Assembly (NCBI RefSeq): GCF_963576615.1 | Contig: NC_088711.1 | Location: 3,906,001 to 3,970,000, forward strand | From: Watersipora subatra | Lineage: Eukaryota > Bryozoa > Gymnolaemata > Cheilostomatida > Watersiporidae | Length of the DNA stretch: 64,000 nucleotides | Reading direction: 5' to 3' | Shown here: piece by piece, positions 56,501-64,000 of the stretch | Position numbering within the stretch: position 1 is the first letter of the stretch | How the letters are laid out: every line of letters starts with the position of its first letter | Notes under the pieces: generated by a model | Databases searched by the model: none | What the model saw: the letters and a program-made list of their open reading frames with translations, nothing else | Told to the model about the DNA's origin: nothing | Program-made: the position numbers and the translations under genes

Positions 56501-59500
56501 ATGAACAGGTATAAAAGAAAATATAAAACAAGATGTTATGACATTACTCTCCAATGGTTACACACACTGATTATGATAGTACTTTCCACTGGTTACACAC
56601 ACTGATTATGACAATACTTTCCACTGGTTACACACCGATTATGGCAGTACTTTCCACTGGTTACACACCGATTATGATAGTACTTTCCACTAGTTACACA
56701 CACCGATTAAGACGGTTTCTTATAAAATTATAAGCATCATTGATACTTCAATAATTTTGCTGTTCGTAGTCCAATCTAGTTGGCTGGTATTTTGCTACAC
56801 ATTTTATTTGTCTTTTTAATTTTTGCTAGATTTATAATAACTTGCTTTCGCTTCTTTTCGAAATACGGGAAGTTTGTTTGTCATCGCTGAATTTTCCATT
56901 GTAATAGCTCTTTGCAAAACTGCAACATACTACGCTTTGTGCTCTAACCCTACATAGTAATTTAATCTGGAACATTAATCAGATAGAAAGATATCACTCT
57001 GAGCCCCAATCACACAGAGGAACCCTATTCTGAAGCACCAATCATTTAGAGGGATATAATTCAGAACACTATTCAGGCAGAGAAATCTTATTCTGAAGCA
57101 CCAATCAGATAGAGAGATATAACTCAGAGCACCAATTACACAGAGGAATCCTATTTTGAAGCACCAATCAGATAGTGAGCTATAACTCAGAACACCAATC
57201 ATGCAGAGGAATCTTATTATGAAGCACCAATAAGATAGAAGGATCTAATTCAGTACACCAATCATGCAGATGAACCTTATTCTGAAGCACCAATCAGATA
57301 GAGAGATATAATTCAAAACACCAATCATGCAGAGGAATCTTATTCTGGAGCATCAATTAGCTAGAGAGATATAATTCAGAGAACCAATCACGCATGGCAA
57401 CTCTATTCTGAACCACCAACTATGCAGAGCTCTCATCAGTATGGAATCATTTAACTGTCCGCTAGTGGCAAGCATGTTACCTCAGACTTGGGTAAAGCAG
57501 AAGCAATTAAAGAACCTTTTTACATATAATCAATAAGCCTGATGGTGGGCCATTATTCCTACTCATTAGGGCAAAGGTGTAAGATGGTTTCTTTTTTTAG
57601 TTCAGTTACTTGCTTATAGATAAGGCATTTGAGCAAGTAGCAATATACAACATGTTTAATATTGCATTTAGGCTGGCTTATTCAAACTTAATATTTATAT
57701 TAGAGTTTTTCCATTGCAAACCTTGAAAGAGCTTCGCATTTTAAAAACACCTGACAGTGTATTTTATTGCAAAAACATAAAAAGGTTGCAGTACAACCTA
57801 TAGATGGAGCCTAACTGTGTCTGAATTCTCATTGTATTTTTTCATTTAAAAAGTTTATTTAGGTGTAAGCTACTAATATCTGCAGAGGTTGTCTTATCCA
57901 ATAAGATCCTGTATAAAACTACTATTTCACCATATCCTTTTATTTAAACTAGACTATCAAAAAGGCAAAACATGAATGAATACAGACTGACTTTGATCAT
58001 TGTTCTTATCAGTTTTTAAGATGCTCATCAGCTTACTAGAGAGGCAGTAGTTGAAGCTGTCATATTGCTGTTAGTATTAGTCACACACAGGTTTATTTGA
58101 ACAGTAAACCTCCTTACACTTCGGCCCGAACCGCTCTACTACAACGCCTAATTCTTGCTGTATGTTTTATCTTTGCGGTCAATCATTTATTTTGTAAGCA
58201 GTAAGCAGAGCAAAAGAAACCTTGGTTCGTAGCTCTGGTTCTAGAATAGGTTCAATGGTCCACCACAAGGCAGCTATTAATGCTGTCATAGCTAACCCTG
58301 CCAGCAGCCCCTTGTCTTTTAGCAGATATATCAATGATGGCTGATCACTTTCACTGGTTGAAACTGCACATTCTGAAACAGGTTGCTATGCAGGGAATAT
58401 TGTATAAATGCAACAGGCATGAAACCGGTTCAGAGCTGATTTTACAAATGTAGTCAAAACAAGACACACAAAGGTAATTCTGATATTTGTTTCATGTCAA
58501 AACCATCACTTGTTAAAACAAATGTTCTTTTACAAATACATTGTAATTTGTTTAACTAGTTCCATTGTATGTTAAAGCAAACAATCTTATAAAAATATAT
58601 ATATTGGAATTTGTTTAATTTTTCATAAAATACATAGGTAGGCTACACAATGACAAATAGCTTTAAATGAATTGCACTGTCTAAGGACCATGTAAAACAA
58701 AACTATATACAAGACCAGCACTAATAAGGAGAAATATGCCTTTTATTATTTCTACATTTTATTTTTTACCGAATATTTTTTATTTTTACTTAAGAAGCTG
58801 CGATGTTTTGGAAAATTTTTAAATTTTTGATAGTAGAAAATTACTTTGTATGTCGTAGCAAATATTTGCTCAAGTTTTTCGACGAATGATTTGTGAATAG
58901 AAGAGGTCCAATCGTAACTCAAGGTCTGACTGCATTTATCCGCAAATGTCAATGTGAAAGTGAATGAATGCATGATGAATGGCACAGAGCAAGCATTGTA
59001 CCCCTCTCTCAAGCTATCAAAAATCTTTTGCCTAGACTTGATAGGTCATAGTTGCACTTTCATAAATACATTTATAAATAATTATGATAATCAATAAATT
59101 ATAATTTTTCCTGGTCAGGTCCTATTTCATAGATAGTAGCTTAGCGTGTCATACATATACATGTACTTACCATCTTCTTTAGGCAGCACAAATATAAGTA
59201 CAATTGGCTGCAGCAAGACAACTGCTCCAATACAGCCAAATACCATAGAGAATCCGCCGAGCTAAAACAAACATATTCAGCTGCATTTACAAGGTTGGTC
59301 GCTAGTTGCTGACAGCGTCAGCATCTCTGCACAGAACTGGAGTATGAGCGGTAAACAAAATCCTAGCTGAATAATGAATGACTCATTATAGAAACAGTCA
59401 ATAATCAAAGATTTTTTGATCTGGTCAAATCAGATTCAACAAACATGCAAATCAAATAACTTTTAAATTTACATACTAGAAATTCAACCATTCAAGTAAA

Positions 59501-62500
59501 TTCATAAAGCAAGAAGTTGCCTCCTCTTGTTCTAATGATAGTTAAATAGAACAAGGAGTTCTTTGGTGTATTTGTGAAATATTAATAGTGCAAGATATTT
59601 GTAAGCCATTCACAGAGCAGCTACCTAAATTTACTAAAGAGTGTTTTTTACTGAGCGGAGAGCCGAAAGTTAATAAATTCTCCCAATTATCATCAACCAT
59701 TGACACCAGATCAGTGTCTGAATCTATTTAACTAAGTCATCTAGAGGGACTGTGGAACATATGAGATTAGTTGGTATCAGTATTTGACAACCAATAATAA
59801 AGTTAATAAATATGACATAGCCGTTTTACAGTGCCTGAAGTACACATGATGAGTTCTATGACAACTTATTATTCTATGACAGCTTATCAATTGAGAGCTG
59901 AGGTGAAATTGAATGTACAGAGATGTACGGTTGCCTTTTGATTCTAATTGGAAGCAACAACATATTCTTGTAACGCATTGGTATGAACCCAAGTGGGCTC
60001 TCTTTTTCTTGATTGATGAAATTCTGTATTCTTTTTTACTTGGAGACTGAGAGGGCCCGCTACCCACCCCGGAGTATTGAAGATTTGGTAGTGCACTGGC
60101 ACTTCTTATCCAAAAATGCTAGCCTGCATACGACGAAAGCATAGCCAACTGTCAATGACAGAACAGTTTTGATGTCAAGGATGCCAGGCTGTAGAAATTA
60201 AGCTATTTCTCAAGTAAAAGCCATTAATAACAACAAAATTCTGATATTTTCTTGAGATGCCATTTTGTTCCTCCGATTGATGATAGCTCATTCAAAAATG
60301 TAAAGAAACAATATTCTGTAAAGGAAGAGCGCCGATCCATTAATTGAACAATTGAATCCCTTGACGCATCATAATTGATTAGCTATGGAACACACTGAAG
60401 ATCTCTGTAGGATTATCTCTTGAAGAGTTAATTATTGCTCTATAATAGTCAACATCAGTTCTTATGCTCTAGCTGCTCAAACTCATACTGGAGATTTTGA
60501 GCACCTGTCGCCTCATGCCAGCATGCAATCTCATGAACATACTATACCCATGAATAGCAGCAGTAGTGGACAGTGAAATGTATTTTGTCTTCTCTTGCAT
60601 ACCTATGTTTCTATAGCTCAAATGTTAAAAGCTTATTATTATGTCACATTGTAGAGACTTCAGCTTTCAGACTAATTGTTTGTTGCCACTGAAAGAGTGT
60701 CTTCGTGATTAGAATTATTTTATGCCAGAGACTCTTTTATGGCTTTTTTACAACTTTTTGTTCACTGCATTATCTTTTCAAACATTACCAAAAGGGTTGC
60801 AGCCCGCCTTGAATTGCCTCATATAGACAACCAAGCAGGTTAAATTCAAAGCTTAGTACGCTATTACTTACAGAATATAGTCCGCTCCCCAAAGCAGGTC
60901 CACACATGCATCCGAGACCCATTGCCATGGAGGCATAACCCTACAGCAAGCACAGATTTTGTTAGTAACATCAAATACTAACTTCAATGATATAAGGCTC
61001 AAATTTTAACTCTTGTAGCAGATGTATTGCATTAGATTCTTGATATAAAGTGAGATTATAAGTAAAGACTGACTACGGTTGAAATTAAGAAGCAAAAAGT
61101 CAAAGGTCTGTAAATTTTTTGCTAAAAATACTAGCAACAGCAATAACACTATTTACTATAATAAGAGCCATGCGTGTCCATAGCCACGATTGGATGTTGG
61201 AAAAAATATTGCATCACACGGGATCCGCACTCAGACATTTGATTTACAATTCATGCATGCTACCAATTAATGACCTTATTGCTTTTTGGAATATTTGTGC
61301 ACATAGTTATTACACACGACGATCGCTCATGGTGCATCAAACAGCCAAGGCATGAGTGATAACAGTAATGACAATAACAGTAACAGCAATCTTTGCTATA
61401 ATCTTTGCTACACCAAAAGCTATGTCTGTCTGTTTGTCCAAGATTGCTTCATACAGGATTCCAACTTGTGACAATCAGTTTAGTAGACCAACACTCTACT
61501 CCATTTGCCACTTTATAACAATTGTACAGATAGTTATTATTTGTACTTTATCAGCACACATGATGGTCTCTCATATCACCCTGGACTACCAGAGGTACTA
61601 GTAGTAATAGTACTAGTAGTAATAGTACTAGTAGTAATAGTACTAGTAGTAATAGTACTAGTAGTAATAGTACTAGTAGTAATAGTACTAGTAGTAATAG
61701 TACTAGTAGTAATAGTACTAGTAGTAATAGTAGTACTGATAATAAACTTACGAGAAGTGTGCTCGAGTTTGTGGTGAATGTTGAAGTAATCATAGTCATG
61801 GATGCCAGCAGAACTGCAGCAACACCGACTGCCTGGAGCAATCTAAGGATTATCTCAGGAATTAAGCACTCCATATGCACTCCACTACCAGGCTGGGGCA
61901 GAGGAATGTATTCCAGAAATCCAAACAATATAGTAAATATGCCAAGGACAAATAGCCCGGACACCAGGAGGTTTCTCACAGATACTTGTGCTATCTAAAA
62001 ATCATAGATTCACTCTGATCATTTGTGATTCCAATATTAGAGGTAGAGAACACCTGATTAGTTTAGCGCGTAGAGTAATGCTGCTGCCTTGACAGCTGAT
62101 GCAGTGGTCAGTGACCAACAACGTCAGTGACCAGTGGTCAGAGCAGATGTTAGTACTTTCTATTGATTTAAAAAGGCTTACTGAGGTCACGCTCACAGAG
62201 GTCATGCCCACTGATATACATTCATTTTGACTGGACACGACTCATTGTTTCGGATCATTGAAAATCTTATCTGGATAGCCTCTCAACTCATTGCGTAGGT
62301 ATGACCTCAATAAACTTGGAGGTATGTTAAAAGGAGTCTAGACTGTTGAATCCGAATTCTAATGATTTTAAACAGCGGCAAACAGGATTAAGTCATAATT
62401 TGAGATCCACGATGATAGACACTAGCTCTGTCATGTTTATTTATGTACATGTATAATATAAGTATAATATATATATTATTTATGTACATGTATGTACATA

Positions 62501-63838
62501 AATAATATAGATAATTGTATGTCCAACTTTCTATTGGCATCAGTAATTATCAATAAAATGATATCTTTCATTACATACCAAAAGAAAGAAAAATAATCTA
62601 CAATTGAAGTTTTGTTGATAGACTGTACTTATAATTTTGTCTTCTGATTTTAGGTCGGCTACAAGCAGGCTGTAACCTCTGACTCTAAAATACTAGTAGT
62701 CAATTATTTCCCTTAGGAATTGCTAACCGTTTTGAGCAAATCAATTTGCTATTTGACTTCTAATAGCTGCATACAATGGTCTTTGTTACTCACTAGTTTT
62801 CCATTGACTAGGCCCATGAGCATCTGTGTTAACGGCACCAAACCTACTACCACTCCAGTAATGTTCGACTGGATATTGTGGGTTTCATTCTACAATAATA
62901 TAAATAATAAGGCGAGTTAAGCATTTCTGAAGCTATAATTTTTGTTAAGCGTCATCATTATTGTGAAACTTTTGAGCCGCCAGAACCATATGACACGCAA
63001 CACCTGGTGCTCTTAAAACCTTTGTCAATGCTGTCAGCAAAAGCAGTAATTGTGGTTTGAGTACGTATAAAGTGAACCCCTAGATAAAACCATTTTAATC
63101 TGTTCAAGACACCCGATCTCATCTTATACTCTGCTGTCTGTACATACCTTGTTTTTATTATTTATACAGCAAGCTACTTTCCTTACCATCTATATAGTAT
63201 TTATCCTCCTTTTCTTGTTTTTTTTAGAAATTGTCTCTGCCTTCTATTACATGCGCAGTACTTACACTGACATATATAGCAGCTGCCTTGCTTTTCATTG
63301 TTGATCAAATTCTTGCCCTGTCTTTCATTTTTCATGGAGTACCTAAAGATCAAGTTATTCTCCATAAATTACTTACCTTATCCTATATTTTTTATACCGT
63401 ACTTACCTTGCCCACTGCTTTGTACACAGTACTTACCTTTCCCACTGTTTTCCACACAATTCGTACCTTGCCCATTATTTTCTACACAATACTTATCTTG
63501 ATCATTATTTTCTATACAGTACCTACCTTATCTTTGACTTTCTATACAGTACTTACCTTGCGCTTTATTTCCTATATGATGATTACTTTCCTTTATTAGT
63601 TATGACTTACGAAAAGAGGAAGAAATGGAGCAGCTATAATTTGGCAGACACAAGATAAAAATAGTGCTGACAGACAAGACAATAATATTATCCATTCTCT
63701 TCTTGAATAAGAAGTATCCGATTCTTCTGAAGCAGAAAGGTTCCTCTCATTGCCAAAGTGTGTCCTAATGTTGTCCACATCGGAAATCTTTGCATTTGAA
63801 GCTGACACTGAATTCTCAAGTAGTTTTGGAGATGCCAT
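49242..63838 (-). CDS. SLC18B1: SLC18B1-like vesicular transporter, copy B (11 coding exons)
   Basis: Exons 63611-63838, 62794-62889, 61752-61994, 60872-60940, 59171-59261, 58221-58372, 54136-54234, 53765-53871, 50087-50191, 49747-49827 and 49242-49428 sum to 1458 bp: 485 residues plus stop, frame kept at all ten junctions. The exon plan equals copy A, and residue totals match exactly through residue 326. Same family signatures: a helix-1 APFLPLF motif, MGLGCMCGPALGSGLY (motif C), EPILEPELRTKYGLSEE and GATLAGLINAY. The tail ends DERQPLIA, again an acidic-dihydrophobic sorting-like signal. The start is the ATG at 63838-63836, with an in-frame TAG 12 nt upstream. Predicted role: proton-coupled vesicular uptake of an amine or polyamine, inferred from the family. 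The central loop and N-terminus diverge most from copy A. Confidence 0.85.
49747..49827 (-). CDS. SLC18B1: Transporter B exon 10
   Basis: 81 bp; acceptor CATTACAG, donor GTAAGA. Encodes NDSPDFQKNMKAAMAGFWTS, as in copy A. Confidence 0.85.
50087..50191 (-). CDS. SLC18B1: Transporter B exon 9
   Basis: 105 bp; acceptor GTTGCAG, donor GTAAGA. Encodes PLWLMLLCLGVFGTAVAMCY, then SPNTPPK. Confidence 0.86.
50281..51010. repeat. 11-bp minisatellite, intron 8 of transporter B
   Basis: About 66 units of GTAGGTATAGT, with scattered gtgtagg/gagtagg/gcgtagg variants. Three units make 33 bp, so all minus-strand frames stay open for up to 313 codons; the long Tyr/Leu/Thr-rich frames are repeat products. 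It starts about 90 bp upstream of the exon 9 acceptor. Confidence 0.95.
51011..53400. other. Unassigned interspersed-repeat sequence, split by an inverted-repeat element
   Basis: Richer in GC than the surroundings. It includes small open frames on both strands, a direct duplication of 'tgctaaggctagc.ggttca' at about 51762-51815, and a clean interruption by the element at 52098-53034. It may be a degraded retroelement internal region, but no RT, protease or integrase motif was found. Confidence 0.35.
52098..53034. mobile_element. Inverted-repeat (foldback-like) element, copy 2
   Basis: About 930 bp, homologous over its length to 22583-23498. Ends are GTTGACTTGCAACAAAATTC and its inverse, with long inverted arms, and TTAA borders both sides. 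The shared interior includes 'caataaaaccatgtctattg' and 'cctgttggtcacctgt'. No coding frame. Confidence 0.82.
53465..53552. repeat. (TA)n microsatellite
   Basis: About 43 uninterrupted TA units in intron 8 of transporter B, flanked by 'gtaggaata'/'acccaa'. Confidence 0.97.
53765..53871 (-). CDS. SLC18B1: Transporter B exon 8
   Basis: 107 bp; acceptor TATTTAG, donor ACAAG|GTGAGT. Encodes WLTAKHIMVYGFTINCV, then NFFFMAPSPLLIAFGFT. The homologous donor in copy A begins GC. Confidence 0.87.
54136..54234 (-). CDS. SLC18B1: Transporter B exon 7
   Basis: 99 bp in phase 0; acceptor TTTTGCAG, donor GTAAGT. Encodes YGLSEEICALTFLIISLAF and SPITGKVQDSV. Confidence 0.88.
54338..55837. repeat. 34-bp minisatellite, intron 6 of transporter B
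   Basis: About 44 units of 34 bp with 'actagagtagtaatacattc' and 'tacatttagagtac'. Variants (gtggtaata, tttacggtac, attcagagtac) recur in a regular succession of roughly five to eight units, suggesting block duplications. Confidence 0.93.
55838..56548. other. Transporter B intron 6, after the 34-bp array
   Basis: Contains the dispersed repeat shared with 43545-43720 (at about 56050-56190); otherwise AT-rich with nothing recognised. Confidence 0.5.
56549..56706. repeat. 33-35-bp minisatellite
   Basis: Four to five units of 'actttccactggttacacac' plus 'cgattatgatagt'. Confidence 0.85.
56976..57420. repeat. 63-bp minisatellite, intron 6 of transporter B
   Basis: About seven units of roughly 63 bp with 'agagagatataattcagaac', 'accaatcatgcagaggaat' and 'ttattctgaagcacc'. 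The unit itself is a dimer of related ~31-bp halves (each contains '...caccaatca..cagag'). Confidence 0.85.
57421..58220. other. Transporter B intron 6, last part before exon 6
   Basis: 800 bp, AT-rich, nothing recognised. Confidence 0.4.
58221..58372 (-). CDS. SLC18B1: Transporter B exon 6, weak donor
   Basis: 152 bp; acceptor TGTTTCAG; encodes CAVSTSESDQPSLIYLLKD-like central loop and WWTIEPILEPELRTK. The donor reads ACCAAG|GTTTCT, GT with a poor +3 to +6 match. Homology to copy A fixes the boundary. Confidence 0.83.
58373..59170. other. Transporter B intron 5
   Basis: About 800 bp; an 86-codon minus-strand frame at 58752-59012 has no family resemblance and no paralogous counterpart. Confidence 0.45.
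59171..59261 (-). CDS. SLC18B1: Transporter B exon 5
   Basis: 91 bp; acceptor TGTTTTAG, donor GTAAGT. Encodes LGGFSMVFGCIGAVVLLQP and on to LPKED (helix 6). Confidence 0.86.
59262..60871. other. Transporter B intron 4
   Basis: 1.6 kb with no tandem repeat or exon. 'cattattctatgacagctta' type near-duplicate words lie at about 59850-59890. Confidence 0.45.
60872..60940 (-). CDS. SLC18B1: Transporter B exon 4 (motif C)
   Basis: 69 bp in phase 0; acceptor TGCTGTAG, donor GTAAGT. Encodes GYASMAMGLGCMCGPALGS, the antiporter motif C helix. Confidence 0.88.
60941..61594. other. Transporter B intron 3, distal part
   Basis: Non-coding; two plus-strand frames of 78-90 codons overlap here but show no domain. 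Confidence 0.4.
61595..61737. repeat. 15-bp minisatellite next to the exon 3 donor
   Basis: About 9.5 units of GTACTAGTAGTAATA. On the minus strand it starts 14 nt inside the intron after transporter B exon 3. Confidence 0.93.
61752..61994 (-). CDS. SLC18B1: Transporter B exon 3
   Basis: 243 bp in phase 0; acceptor TTTTTAG, donor GTAAGT. Encodes VRNLLVSGLFVLGIFTILFG, then PEIILRLLQAVGVAAVLLAS. The length equals copy A exon 3. Confidence 0.88.
61995..62793. other. Transporter B intron 2
   Basis: 800 bp. A strong AT-rich inverted repeat with 'ttatgtacatgta' arms lies at about 62445-62510; a 'cagtgaccagtggtcag' repeat lies at about 62105-62140. No exon. Confidence 0.5.
62794..62889 (-). CDS. 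SLC18B1: Transporter B exon 2
   Basis: 96 bp in phase 0; acceptor TATTGTAG, donor GTGAGT. Encodes NETHNIQSNITGVVVGLVPL and on to VNGKL. NETH and NIT fit N-glycosylation sequons in the first luminal loop. Confidence 0.87.
63140..63600 (-). repeat. 30-bp minisatellite repeating a 5' splice-site-like sequence
   Basis: On the minus strand, at exact 30-bp steps (plus-strand 63551, 63521, 63491, 63461, 63431, 63401, 63371), the array presents AAGGTAAGT or close variants followed by 'actgtgta'. The regular part is 63370-63570; a decayed extension reaches about 63140. It starts some 50 nt downstream of the transporter B exon 1 donor. Confidence 0.88.
63611..63838 (-). CDS. SLC18B1: Transporter B exon 1 (start)
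   Basis: 228 bp, the same as copy A exon 1. ATG at 63838-63836 with G at +4; in-frame TAG 12 nt upstream. Encodes MASPKLLENSVSASNAK, a polar N-terminus, then helix 1 (ILLSCLSALFLSCVCQIIAA) and APFLPLF; donor TTTTC|GTAAGT. Confidence 0.86.
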
Positions 63839-64000
63839 CAAAGCCAACTAATCAACAACAGTAGGCTTGAATAAACTGAAGCTTACATAGATGAGACACT
63901 CTGAGGTTCCAATTGTCATCATGTGAATAGACAACATAATAGTAGCTAAACATAATGGTTTAGCTATTATACATGTATACATATGAAATAGTCAAAACAC
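63839..64000. other. 5' flank of transporter B
   Basis: Only 160 bp of presumed 5' UTR or promoter before the window ends; nothing specific recognised. Confidence 0.4.

Noticed and set aside
57000-57202. 75-codon minus-strand frame with repeated SDWCF
   Set aside because: Result of the 63-bp minisatellite, whose unit is divisible by three.
62040-62110. tRNA-like A-box word (ttagtttagcgcgtagagt)
   Set aside because: No B box or cloverleaf follows it.
1-64000. CRISPR array or bacterial operon
   Set aside because: The tandem repeats have no unique spacers, and the genes are spliced animal genes.

Overview
This is a eukaryotic, almost certainly invertebrate-animal genomic window. It is AT-rich, has spliceosomal introns with GT-AG (and one GC-AG) boundaries, and carries two recognisable animal gene families in a dense background of DNA transposons, retroelements and minisatellites. 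A marine lophotrochozoan such as a mollusc or bryozoan would fit, but nothing in the sequence fixes the phylum. It has no bacterial-type operons and no CRISPR array.

Layout. 1-1.0 kb: a small terminal-inverted-repeat element. 1.0-3.65 kb: a hAT transposon with 8-bp target duplications and a decayed GTF2IRD2-like transposase. 3.99-8.83 kb: a structurally complete but coding-dead Ty3/gypsy LTR retrotransposon on the minus strand, with a perfect 5-bp target duplication. 9.0-10.35 kb, plus strand: the last three coding exons of a gamma-butyrobetaine dioxygenase (BBOX1-like, carnitine synthesis); its earlier exons lie outside the window. 11.2-27.5 kb, minus strand: a full 11-exon SLC18B1-like major-facilitator transporter gene (copy A, 488 aa). 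27.5-31 kb: intergenic repeats, including a Jockey/CR1-like LINE remnant. 31.0-43.2 kb: a 12-kb non-coding, very AT-rich block bounded by 25-bp inverted repeats, holding three copies of a 1.1-1.4 kb repeat and a 260-bp higher-order satellite. 43.2-49 kb: more repeats and a decayed extra copy of the transporter's terminal exon. 49.2-63.85 kb, minus strand: a second complete 11-exon SLC18B1-like gene (copy B, 485 aa).

How it fits together. The two transporter genes are tandem duplicates in the same orientation. They have 11 matching exons, identical phases and, up to residue 326, identical residue totals. I assembled both models by matching splice sites and reading frame across every junction. 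Copy A and the BBOX1-like gene converge, with stop codons about 0.8 kb apart. Most other open frames in the window come from tandem repeats or mobile elements.

The most unusual signals are: (1) the 12-kb inverted-repeat-bounded block that appears to split one GT-rich microsatellite; (2) a 30-bp minisatellite directly downstream of copy B exon 1 that repeats a 5' splice-site-like sequence; (3) a Tigger-like transposon inserted 7 nt beyond the exon 3 donor of copy A, itself containing a second inverted-repeat element whose other copy lies at 52 kb; (4) a GC-AG donor in copy A where copy B has GT; (5) three unrelated coding relics that each keep a PCNA-binding-like QxxhxxFF motif; and (6) three unrelated minisatellites that share a 34-bp period.
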